NCBI GenBank assembly: GCA_964573295.1
Contig: CAZNJE010000004.1
Span: 62,001 to 126,000, forward strand
Source: CAYQJL01 sp964573295
GTDB taxonomy: Bacteria > Eisenbacteria > RBG-16-71-46 > CAIMUX01 > WJJG01
DNA: 64,000 nucleotides
Direction: 5' to 3'
Shown here: positions 56,254 through 64,000 of the stretch, piece after piece
Layout: the number at the start of each line of letters is the position of its first letter
Position numbering within the stretch: the first letter of the stretch is position 1
Made by a program: the position numbers and the translations under genes
Notes under the pieces: generated by a model
Told to the model about the DNA's origin: nothing
Databases searched by the model: none
What the model saw: only the letters and a program-made list of their open reading frames with translations

Positions 56254-58116
56254 ATGAGTGCGGCGGATGATCTCAAGACGATGAAAATCAGGTCGGTTCT
56301 GGCGACCGATTGCGGTTCCACGACCACCAAGGCGATCCTCATCGAGCTCAAGGACGATGAGTATCGTCTGGTGGTGCGCGGCGAGGCGCCGACGACGGTC
56401 GAGGCGCCATTCGAGGACGTGACCCGCGGGGTGCTGAACGCGGTCATGGAGGTCGAGGAACTCGCCGGGCGCAAGCTGCTTGACGGGGAAACCATCATGA
56501 CCCCGCAGAAGGGTGACGAGGGGGCCGATATCTACGTCTCTACCTCCAGTGCCGGCGGCGGGCTTCAGATGATGGTGACCGGGGTGGTCAAGAGCATGAC
56601 GGGGGAGTCGGCCGAGCGTGCCGCCCTGGGGGCCGGCGCGATCGTGATGGACATCATCGCGAGCAACGACGGTCGCCTGCCGCACGAGAAGATCAAGCGC
56701 ATCCGGCACCTGCGGCCGGACATGATCCTGCTCTCCGGCGGGATCGATGGCGGCACGACCACCCACGTGGTCGAGCTGGCCGAGATCGTCGCCGCCGCGG
56801 ATCCGAAGGCCCGCCTGGGCGCTTCCTACTCGATGCCGGTGATCTACTCGGGAAACAACCAGGCCGTCGACCTGATCAAGGAACGTCTGGAGGATAAGAC
56901 CGCCCTCACGGTCACCGATAACATCCGGCCCACCATGGAGCGCGAGAATCTGATGCCCGCGCGCCACGCCATTCACGACCTCTTCATGGAGCATGTGATG
57001 GCCCATGCGCCGGGTTACAAGAACCTCATGGCCTGGACCCAGATTCCGATCATGCCAACGCCCGGAGCGGTGGGCTCGATCATCCACACGATCGCCAAAC
57101 GCAACGACATCCAGGTCGTGGGGGTCGATATCGGCGGCGCCACCACCGACGTCTTCAGCGTATTCCGCGACCCCTCCGGTGAAGACGTGTTCAACCGTAC
57201 CGTGAGTGCCAACCTGGGCATGAGCTACTCGGTCTCGAACGTGCTGGTGGAGGCCGGCATCGACAATGTGATGCGCTGGGTTCCATTCGATATGGACGAG
57301 AGCGAGGTCCGTAACCGGATCAAGAACAAGATGATCCGCCCAACCACCATCCCGCACTCGCTGGAGGAACTGATCCTCGAACAGGCCCTGGCACGGGAAG
57401 CCCTACGTCTGGCCTTCGAACAGCACAAGTCGCTGGCCGTGGGCCTGAAGGGTGTGCAGCAGGAGCGCACCATCTCCGACACCTTCGAGCAGAGTGCTTC
57501 GGGTTCGACCTTGATCAATCTGATGGAACTGAACCTGCTCGTTGGCAGCGGCGGCGCGCTTTCACACGCACCGCGGCGCGTCCAGTCGGCCATGATGATG
57601 CTCGATGCCTTCCTGCCCGAGGGCATCACCGAGCTGGCCGTGGACTCGATCTTCATGATGCCTCAGCTCGGCGTGTTGGCCGAGGTCGATAACGAATCGG
57701 CCAAGAAGGCCGCCACCGACGTCTTCATCAAGGACTGCATGATCCACCTGGCTACTTCGGTGGCGCCGGTGGGCAAGGGTAAGCTGGGCGGGAAGTGCAT
57801 GAAGGTCTCGGTCACGCTGCCGGATGGCAAGAAGGAGGCTTTCGAGCTGCCGTTCGGTTCGCTGCGATTCATCCCGCTGGCGGTAGGTGAACTGGCCGAC
57901 GTCGTCGTCGAGCCGGCGGGCGGATTCGACCTGGGCGCGGGCAAGGGGAAAGCGGTGCACCGTAAGCTCACCGGTGGCGTCGTCGGACTGATCTTCGACG
58001 CCCGGGGGCGGCAGCCGTTCGTGCTCCCGACCGACGCGAAACAACGGGTCGAGAAGCTGGCCGACTGGGCCTCGGCGATGGACCTGTATCCGAAGGATCT
58101 GCACGAACTGGTGTAG
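56254..58116 (+). CDS. MutL/GlmL-family protein (glutamate mutase L-like ASKHA ATPase)
   Basis: A 620-residue protein of the family named after clostridial glutamate mutase MutL. It has the actin/Hsp70-type nucleotide fold: phosphate-1 ATDCGSTTTKAILIE near the start and phosphate-2 VVGVDIGGATTDVFSVF in the middle. YVSTSSAGGGLQMMVTG and ILLSGGIDGGTTTHVVEL are also conserved. The family is thought to help maintain B12-dependent mutases, but no mutase or cobalamin gene is present here. This MutL is unrelated to mismatch-repair MutL. ATG 56254 follows GGGGAAG; ATG 56224 is less likely. Confidence 0.9.
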   Translation: MSAADDLKTMKIRSVLATDCGSTTTKAILIELKDDEYRLVVRGEAPTTVEAPFEDVTRGVLNAVMEVEELAGRKLLDGETIMTPQKGDEGADIYVSTSSAGGGLQMMVTGVVKSMTGESAERAALGAGAIVMDIIASNDGRLPHEKIKRIRHLRPDMILLSGGIDGGTTTHVVELAEIVAAADPKARLGASYSMPVIYSGNNQAVDLIKERLEDKTALTVTDNIRPTMERENLMPARHAIHDLFMEHVMAHAPGYKNLMAWTQIPIMPTPGAVGSIIHTIAKRNDIQVVGVDIGGATTDVFSVFRDPSGEDVFNRTVSANLGMSYSVSNVLVEAGIDNVMRWVPFDMDESEVRNRIKNKMIRPTTIPHSLEELILEQALAREALRLAFEQHKSLAVGLKGVQQERTISDTFEQSASGSTLINLMELNLLVGSGGALSHAPRRVQSAMMMLDAFLPEGITELAVDSIFMMPQLGVLAEVDNESAKKAATDVFIKDCMIHLATSVAPVGKGKLGGKCMKVSVTLPDGKKEAFELPFGSLRFIPLAVGELADVVVEPAGGFDLGAGKGKAVHRKLTGGVVGLIFDARGRQPFVLPTDAKQRVEKLADWASAMDLYPKDLHELV

Positions 58117-58208
58117 AGGTGTAGAGATGGGTTCAGACCGCCCGGCGCGGGTCTTCCATGGCCACGTGCCCGACGGTGAGAGATGTATAGAGAGAGAGGA
58201 GAGTTGCA

Positions 58209-59336
58209 GTGGCTCACGCCTATACCCCAGGTTTGCGAGTGACCGGATGGACGAAGATTGTCAAAGAGCGTCGTCTTCCCCTCTCCGGTGAGGTCGTAGT
58301 CAAGGCCGGCGACCAGGTGAAGGCCGAGGACGTCGTGGCGCGCACCGATCTGCCCGGTAACGTTCAGCCCCTGAAGGCGGCCAGCATCCTGGGGCAGCAC
58401 CAGCAGGACTTGATGGAGTATATGCTGAAGAAGGAGGGCGATTCGGTCGAGAAGGACGAGATCATCGCCACCGCCAAGAGTTTCTTCGGGCTGTTCAAGA
58501 CTCACTGCAAGTCGCCCTGCGAAGGCACGATCGAAAGCATTTCGACGGTCACCGGCCAGGTGATCATCCGCGAACCGCCGATTCCGGTCGAGGTCGAGGC
58601 CTACGTCGATGGCAACGTGACCGAAGTGATTCCCAATGAAGGCGTGCTGGTCGAGACCCAGGGTGCCTTCGTGCAGGGCATCTTCGGCATCGGCGGCGAG
58701 ATCCATGGGAAGATCCACGTCGTTGTCGACAAACCCGAGGACGAGCTCACCGTGGATCATTTCGACGGCGATCTGGAAGGAGCCGTCGTGGTGGGCGGTT
58801 CGAGAGTCACGAGCGAGGTGCTCAAGAAGGCCGTCGAGAAGAAGGTGAGCGCCGTCGTCGCGGGCGGCATGGACGCCGGCGATCTGCGCAATTTCATGGG
58901 CGTCGATCTCGGCGTGGCGATCACCGGTAGCGAGGAGCTGGGGGTGACGCTGGTCATTACCGAGGGCTTCGGCAAGATGACGATGGCGCACCGCACGTTC
59001 GATCTGCTGAAGCGATTCGAGGGCCTGAAGTGCTCGGTCAACGGGGCGACCCAGATCCGGGCGGGCGTGATGCGGCCCGAGATCGTCGTCTCGCTCCTGG
59101 AACAAGGCGCCGAGATGGCCGAGTCGGCCTTCAGCATGTCCAAGGGCCTTCAGGTCGGAAGTCCAGTGCGCGTGATCCGGGCGCCCTACTTTGGCCAGCT
59201 TGGCGTTGTGACCGATCTGCCGCCGGAGCTGGCCATCGTCGAGTCGGGCGCGAAAGTGCGCATTCTGAAGGTGAAGTTCGGCGATGACAGCGAGGCGACT
59301 GTGCCCCGCGCGAACGTCGAGATGATCGAGCAATAG
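58209..59336 (+). CDS. Conserved hypothetical protein with an RnfC/NqrA-like barrel and a KOW segment
   Basis: A 375-residue protein. The N-terminal part (GWTKIVKERRLPLSGEVVVKAGDQVKAEDVVARTDLPG) looks like the sandwich-barrel hybrid motif seen in RnfC/NqrA and biotinyl-type domains. A central Rossmann-like segment follows (LEGAVVVGGSRVTSEVLKKAVEKKVSAVVAGGMD). The end (PYFGQLGVVTDLPPELAIVESGAKVRILKVKF) resembles a KOW turn. GTG 58209 follows GGAGAG at about 7 bases. It directly follows the MutL-like gene and is probably its partner. No redox or metal motif is visible. Confidence 0.7.
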   Translation: MAHAYTPGLRVTGWTKIVKERRLPLSGEVVVKAGDQVKAEDVVARTDLPGNVQPLKAASILGQHQQDLMEYMLKKEGDSVEKDEIIATAKSFFGLFKTHCKSPCEGTIESISTVTGQVIIREPPIPVEVEAYVDGNVTEVIPNEGVLVETQGAFVQGIFGIGGEIHGKIHVVVDKPEDELTVDHFDGDLEGAVVVGGSRVTSEVLKKAVEKKVSAVVAGGMDAGDLRNFMGVDLGVAITGSEELGVTLVITEGFGKMTMAHRTFDLLKRFEGLKCSVNGATQIRAGVMRPEIVVSLLEQGAEMAESAFSMSKGLQVGSPVRVIRAPYFGQLGVVTDLPPELAIVESGAKVRILKVKFGDDSEATVPRANVEMIEQ

Positions 59337-59541
59337 ATACCGGGGGTGGTGGGGTTCGCGATCTCACCGCCCCGGCGCGTGTCGGCCTCGGGTGGGCTAC
59401 CCGCCCAGCCGGCCGCAGACGCCCCGTGGCTGCTCCATGACGGCGACGAGGGCGCCCGAACGGGCCGTCGATACTCCCACAAGCCTGCCTACCGATTGCC
59501 ATCAACGGTACTCTTCGCACCATAACCTGAACTCCTTCGGA

Positions 59542-59581
59542 AACCTATCTGACTGACAGTCAATAGGTTGTGTGCTATGAG
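59542..59581 (+). promoter_or_regulatory. Hairpin and possible promoter in the csp upstream region
   Basis: Inverted repeat AACCTAT-C-TGACT / AGTCA-ATAGGTT (59542-59569, loop GAC, one bulge) in an AT-richer patch. CTGACA (59553-59558) and TATGAG (59576-59581), 17 bases apart, could be a promoter, giving a leader of about 160 nt. Long leaders are usual for cold-shock mRNAs. The remainder of 59337-59749 shows no gene. Confidence 0.45.
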
Positions 59582-59749
59582 CCGGCCTGCCTGGTTCCAC
59601 GACCGACCCTGAAGTCAACACAGTGCGGCTTCATGAAACCGATCTCCGCTGCCGACCCCATAACCAAAGGCTCGATTCAGCGCTTTGCCGGCCGGGTTGC
59701 GCCGGTGAGGCCATGGCACCGAAGAGGTCTGGAGCGAGGGAGCAGATCC

Positions 59750-59980
59750 ATGGCGGTACAGGGGCAGGTGAAGTGGTTCAACAACCGTGCCGGGTGGGGA
59801 TTCATCACGCGCAACGGGGAGCCGGACATCTTCGTCCGGCACGACCGGATCGTGGGGGATGGGTACAAGGTGCTGCAGGAGGGAGATCTGGTCGAGTTTG
59901 AACAGCGGCAGGGCGCCCATGGTCCGTACGCGGTCGACGTGGTTCGGCTGAGTGCGGCGGGGCGGCGACACGCCTCGTGA
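59750..59980 (+). CDS. Cold-shock-domain protein
   Basis: A 76-residue single cold-shock domain: QGQVKWFNNRAGWGFITR (RNP1, with Ala and Trp where Lys and Phe/Tyr are usual) and DIFVRHDRI (RNP2), then GDLVEFEQRQGAHGPYAVDVV. CspA-like proteins bind single-stranded RNA/DNA as chaperones. ATG 59750 follows GAGGGAG. Confidence 0.9.
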   Translation: MAVQGQVKWFNNRAGWGFITRNGEPDIFVRHDRIVGDGYKVLQEGDLVEFEQRQGAHGPYAVDVVRLSAAGRRHAS

Positions 59981-60020
59981 CCCTGCTGGCGGACTAACGG
60001 CGAGCGAAGGAGGTCTTTCG

Positions 60021-63000
60021 GTGAAGACGGGCATGATCGAAGGGATGGGCCGCGTCCTGGTGTTCGCGACACTGGTGACGGTGGTGTTGTGCGGGGGCTG
60101 CGAGACCGATGAAGCGTCCCTGCCGACAGGGATGGGGACGTGCGGTTACGTGATCGAAAGCCTAACGGCGAGCCCGGCGTCGGTCGCGGTCGGTGATTCG
60201 GCCCGCGTGTGCGCACGCGTGGTCAAGCGCAACGGTGCGGAGCCGGCCGAGGGCGTCACGGTCGAGTTCGGCCGCAGCGGCCAGGTGATCGGCGGAACGT
60301 TCAGTCCCGCGACCGCGGTGACCGATGAAAGCGGCTACGCCTGCAGCTCCTACAAGCCGGTGACGAGCGAGATCGGCTCGCTGGACCTGAAGGCGTCGGT
60401 GGCCGACTGTGCCTTCAAGTATGCCACGCTGACCGTACTCGAAGGCGGTGGGGGGGGCGGCGGTCCCCTGTCGGTGCAGATCACCGCGCTCGGGTCGGCC
60501 ATTCCCGCCGACGGCACGAGTATGCTCGATCTCACCATCACGGTCAGACGCGACGGCCTGCCGGCCGCGAACGAGACGGTGACACTGGTGGCCGGGGAGC
60601 GCTTCACCGATGTGGATCACAACGGTGTCTACAGCGACCCCGATCAGCTCTTGACCGATGACGGCGACGGCCTGTGGGATGCCATTGGAGCGATCCCCTC
60701 TTCGGCGACCACCAACTCGAGCGGTGAGGCGCAGGTGGTCTACACCGCCGGGGCCGATGAAGGCACAGCCTACGTCAAGGCGACGGTCGACACCGTTTCG
60801 ACCGACTTCGAGATCCACCTGCACGCGGTCGAGTCGAACATCGAGGTCGCGGTTGCGCCAACCGAGCTTCTCGCCGACGGTCTGTCGAACGCCATGGTGA
60901 CCGCGCAGGTGCTCGATGCGGGCGGCGATCCCCTGATCGGCAAGTTGGTACGTTTCACCGCGGGTGAGCCGTTCGACGATGAGGACGGCGACGGCTTCTA
61001 CACATCCGGCGAAAGCTTTACCGATCAGAACGAGAATGGCATCTGGGATGTGCGGGGCCAGATCACCTCGACCGGCACGACCGGTGAGGGGGGCGCGGTG
61101 TCGGTGGTCTACATCGCGGGGCGCGCGCCAAGTGAGGTCACCATCTACGCTTCGACTCAGGAGGAGCGGGCCAGCACGACACTGGAGCTGCTCGAGCTGC
61201 CGCCGGTGGTCTCAGCCGATTGGACCTGGACGCCGCGGACGATTTACGCGGACGGGGCCAGCGAATCCGAACTGACCGTCACCCTCTATGACATCAACGG
61301 GGGGCGCGTCTCGGGCAAGGACGTGACCCTGGTGGCCGGGGAATCGTTCACCGACACGAACGGCAACGGCACCTTCGACGCCGGCACCGACATCCTGGGC
61401 GAGGAGATCATCGCCAATGGCACGTGGGATGCCATCGGTGAGATCGCTTCCTCTGCGACTGCCGATGCCGACGGTGTGGTGACCGTCACCTACACCGCGG
61501 GAGAGACTGCCGGCGAGATCGCGGTGAAGATCACCACCGAGAGCTGGTCGCAGGATATTCCGCTGACCGTCGCCTCGCTGCCTACCGTGATCTCGATCGA
61601 TCCCCGGGCCGACCACGAAGAGATCGTCGCCAAGGGCGTAACGGGGCAGGACTGGACGACGATCCGTGCGGTCTGCTACGGCGAAGGCGGTGTGACCGTA
61701 CCGGCCGGCGTGCCGGTTCTCTTCGAGGTGACCTCCGCCCCGGGCGGCGGAGAAGGCTTCTCGCCGAACGGCGCGCAACACGTGACCGCCTACACCAATG
61801 GTGAAGGGGAGGCCAGCGCCGTGCTGCTGTCGGGCAGTATCCCCGGAGCCGTTGCGCTGCAAGTGAGTAGCGGCAGTGTGTCGGCGGACCTCTCCATTGA
61901 GATCCTCTCGGATGGGACCATCCGTCAGATCATGCTCTCGGCGGATCCTTCCCAGGTGCGCGTCTTGGGTGTCGGGAACGCCGATCATGCCGTCATCCAC
62001 GCGACCTGCTATCTGGACTTGGCGGGGTCGGTGTTGGCGCCGGCCGGTTTCCTGGTGGACTTCGAGATCGTCTCCGGTCCGGGGGGCGGCGAGGAACTGC
62101 TCGGCGATAACGGTGGCCAGGATGTGGCGACGAACGAGAACGGCGTGGCGCGGGTGGTCTTGCGCGCTGGAACGTTGGCGGGACCGATCACCCTGCGCGC
62201 CACCGCGGGCGACGCGAGCCAAACCGTGTATCTGGGGGTGTCCGCCGGTCCGCCGACGGGAGCCTTCTGGATGCCGACGCCGGCCTCGATCGGTTTTGGT
62301 GGAAAGATCGAAGAGGAGATCGGGGTGCGGGTCCACGACCTCCACCACAACCCGGTGCCGGATGGCACTGTGGTCGTCTTCGGAGCCAACACCGGCTTGA
62401 TCCGGGGTGACGGCGGTTTGGGCAGCGAGGAGACCATCGGCGGCCTGGCCGAGTGTGACTACTATGCGCCGGCGCCCGGTCCCGATCTGCCGTCGACGGT
62501 GATGCTCTTCGCCGAAGTTGACGGCGAAGGCGGCACGGCGGTGGCCTGCACGACCTACATCGACCTGCCGCTCGTCGACCCCACCGAGCAACCTGGGCCG
62601 ATCTCCACGATCCAGCTTCAGAGCAACATTTCGGAAATCGAGGTCTATGGCACCGGCGGTGCGGAGCAGTGCCTCCTGACCGCCACCTGCTTCGACCAGC
62701 AGAATCGGCTCGTGGGCAATGATCGCGCGGTGACCTTTGAGATCACGGCTGGTCCGGGCGGCGGGGAGGAACTGCTCGATGCCGGTTGGGGACCGCTCAC
62801 GGTCATGACCGATGAGTCCAGCACCGCAACGGTGGCCCTGATCAGCGGCACGAAGTCGGGAACCGTGCAAGTACAGGCCAGCGCCGAATCCACCGACGCT
62901 TCACGTTCGGCGATGGTGTCGATCAGCGCCGGACCGCCGGCCTACGTCTCGGTGGGTGTGAGCCCGCAGAACATTCGTGGTTGGGATGTGGTCGGTGAGC

Positions 63001-63923
63001 GGGCCGACGTGGTCGCGATCATCTCGGATCAGTACAACAACCCGGTGCGCGACGGCACGGCCATCTACTTCACGGTGGACGAGGGCATCGTGCGGGGGCA
63101 CTACGAGATCTTCGGCGTCCTGGGCAGCAGCATCACCGAGGGCGGGATGGCCCATGGCACCTACTTCAGCGGTCTGCCCCGTGACGACGGCGACGTTCTG
63201 CTGACCGCTTCCACTTCGGGTGGAACGGTCATCGGAAATAACATCTTCCTGTCCTCGGGTCCGCCGGTGTCGGTCACGTTCGTGACGCCGCCGCCACCTC
63301 CGGCACCCGCGCCGACGCTCTGGGCCGACGGCGAAAGCGAGCTGGACATGTGGGTCGAGGTACTCGACGTCAACGACAACTTCGTCCTGGCCGGCACCAA
63401 CGTGCAGTTCCGCACCGACGTGGGCGAAGTCACCGAAAGTGCCACGACCGCCGACGGAGTGTACGGCAGCTTGGCCCAATCGACCTTCAACTCCACGACG
63501 CTCGACGAGGACCTGTCCTGGACCTCGCCGGATGACGGTATCGGGGCGATCGCCCACGTCACCGCCTCGGCCGGGCTGGGCGGAGCCGCGGCCGATCTGC
63601 TGGAGGTCTATCTGCTGACGGGCAATGCCTACCGGAGCAACTCGAGCATCGATTTCGAGTCGACCTCGATCTCGCTGGGGGCCAGTGTGCCCTTCGAGGT
63701 GACGATCAAGGACCGGTTCGGCAACGCCCTGGGCGGCCACCAGCTCCAGATCGCGGTGACCGAAGGAACGGTGACCGCCTCGGCCATCACCGACCGCTGG
63801 GGCATGGCCGGGAACCTCTACTTCAACGCACCCAACGATACGACCAAGGTCTACCTCACGGTGACCGACACCGATCCCGGCTACGGCGGGATCACCCTGA
63901 GCGAGGAGCTCGAGGTGCAGTAG
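60021..63923 (+). CDS. Large Ig-like (Big-1/invasin type) surface lipoprotein
   Basis: A 1300-residue protein with a signal peptide and a lipobox-like LCGGC (about residues 25-29). It contains about ten repeated immunoglobulin-like domains of roughly 100 residues. They have the Big-1 pattern: a starting strand such as PTELLADGLSNAMVTAQVLD, VxFTxxxG in the middle, and TDxxGxAxVxYxAG near the end. Three domains carry Asp-rich calcium-loop-like inserts (about 198-225, 318-345 and 444-475, for example DVDHNGVYSDPDQ and DEDGDGFYTSGE). Such proteins act as stalks or adhesins at the cell surface. GTG 60021 follows AAGGAGG at 6 bases. It ends with a complete stop at 63923. Confidence 0.87.
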   Translation: MKTGMIEGMGRVLVFATLVTVVLCGGCETDEASLPTGMGTCGYVIESLTASPASVAVGDSARVCARVVKRNGAEPAEGVTVEFGRSGQVIGGTFSPATAVTDESGYACSSYKPVTSEIGSLDLKASVADCAFKYATLTVLEGGGGGGGPLSVQITALGSAIPADGTSMLDLTITVRRDGLPAANETVTLVAGERFTDVDHNGVYSDPDQLLTDDGDGLWDAIGAIPSSATTNSSGEAQVVYTAGADEGTAYVKATVDTVSTDFEIHLHAVESNIEVAVAPTELLADGLSNAMVTAQVLDAGGDPLIGKLVRFTAGEPFDDEDGDGFYTSGESFTDQNENGIWDVRGQITSTGTTGEGGAVSVVYIAGRAPSEVTIYASTQEERASTTLELLELPPVVSADWTWTPRTIYADGASESELTVTLYDINGGRVSGKDVTLVAGESFTDTNGNGTFDAGTDILGEEIIANGTWDAIGEIASSATADADGVVTVTYTAGETAGEIAVKITTESWSQDIPLTVASLPTVISIDPRADHEEIVAKGVTGQDWTTIRAVCYGEGGVTVPAGVPVLFEVTSAPGGGEGFSPNGAQHVTAYTNGEGEASAVLLSGSIPGAVALQVSSGSVSADLSIEILSDGTIRQIMLSADPSQVRVLGVGNADHAVIHATCYLDLAGSVLAPAGFLVDFEIVSGPGGGEELLGDNGGQDVATNENGVARVVLRAGTLAGPITLRATAGDASQTVYLGVSAGPPTGAFWMPTPASIGFGGKIEEEIGVRVHDLHHNPVPDGTVVVFGANTGLIRGDGGLGSEETIGGLAECDYYAPAPGPDLPSTVMLFAEVDGEGGTAVACTTYIDLPLVDPTEQPGPISTIQLQSNISEIEVYGTGGAEQCLLTATCFDQQNRLVGNDRAVTFEITAGPGGGEELLDAGWGPLTVMTDESSTATVALISGTKSGTVQVQASAESTDASRSAMVSISAGPPAYVSVGVSPQNIRGWDVVGERADVVAIISDQYNNPVRDGTAIYFTVDEGIVRGHYEIFGVLGSSITEGGMAHGTYFSGLPRDDGDVLLTASTSGGTVIGNNIFLSSGPPVSVTFVTPPPPPAPAPTLWADGESELDMWVEVLDVNDNFVLAGTNVQFRTDVGEVTESATTADGVYGSLAQSTFNSTTLDEDLSWTSPDDGIGAIAHVTASAGLGGAAADLLEVYLLTGNAYRSNSSIDFESTSISLGASVPFEVTIKDRFGNALGGHQLQIAVTEGTVTASAITDRWGMAGNLYFNAPNDTTKVYLTVTDTDPGYGGITLSEELEVQ

Positions 63924-63951
63924 TCGCCTTTGAGATCTTTGGCACTTGCCG

Positions 63952-63987
63952 GGGCGCCGTTTCCGAGAGGGGGCGGCGCCCTTCCGT
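63952..63987 (+). terminator. Possible terminator after the Ig-like lipoprotein gene
   Basis: Stem GGGCGCCG/CGGCGCCC (63952-63959, 63974-63981) with a 14-base loop, followed by TTCCGTTT. The T-run is interrupted. Confidence 0.45.
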
Positions 63988-64000
63988 TTGCCGGGACGGC

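Noticed and set aside
56254..58116. Mismatch-repair MutL partner for mutS
   Set aside because: It is the glutamate-mutase-L type with actin-like phosphate loops, not the GHKL ATPase of mismatch-repair MutL.

Overview
This is a high-GC scaffold (about two thirds G+C by eye) from an uncultured diderm bacterium. The envelope genes show an outer membrane with LPS: lapA/lapB, a heptosyltransferase fused to a heptose-bisphosphate phosphatase, ExbB/ExbD/TonB, a TolC-MFP-ABC exporter and an Omp85-like barrel. RNase Y, the two-subunit glycine decarboxylase (gcvPA/gcvPB) and an uncharacterised MutL-like ATPase cassette fit FCB-related or neighbouring candidate phyla (Eisenbacteria/Krumholzibacteria/Gemmatimonadota-like). 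That placement is inference. Three runs of N (2225-2324, 10183-10282, 22451-22460) mark scaffold joins, and all three fall in repeats.

Layout. 1-10 kb: rpsA, lapAB, a SPOR-domain protein, mutS, a small lipoprotein and a purine nucleoside phosphorylase/laccase-family enzyme (minus strand). 10-16 kb: a PAP2 phosphatase/M23 peptidase fusion, rsfS, a PfkB kinase, a conserved hypothetical protein and purM. 16-26 kb: tRNA-Val, infC (apparent ATT start)-rpmI-rplT, zapB-like, zapA, a 6S RNA, rny, folD, xseA, xseB, nadK, recN and tRNA-Arg. 26-38 kb: a GGDEF protein with an altered guanine-selectivity residue, a peptidase/beta-propeller/outer-membrane-barrel protein, a membrane TPR protein, the heptosyltransferase-GmhB fusion, and two minus-strand membrane proteins. 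38-47 kb: exbB-exbD-exbD-tonB behind a strong promoter and a perfect hairpin, then tolC, an MFP and a split MacB-type ABC transporter. 47-64 kb: uvrA, the glycine cleavage system gcvT-H-PA-PB, two small membrane-associated proteins, the MutL-like/RnfC-barrel cassette, a cold-shock protein and a 1300-residue Ig-like lipoprotein.

The genes are mostly housekeeping (translation, repair, one-carbon metabolism, envelope). The unusual feature at window scale is more than twenty short tandem-repeat tracts, each with its own unit (9-36 bp). They sit at gene ends, in spacers or in permissive loops of conserved proteins. Other points for a second look are the GGDEF protein with Ser where Asp normally selects guanine, a 10-G homopolymer near the start of a membrane protein gene, the infC ATT start behind an attenuator-like terminator, and the MutL-like cassette, which has no glutamate mutase in this window.
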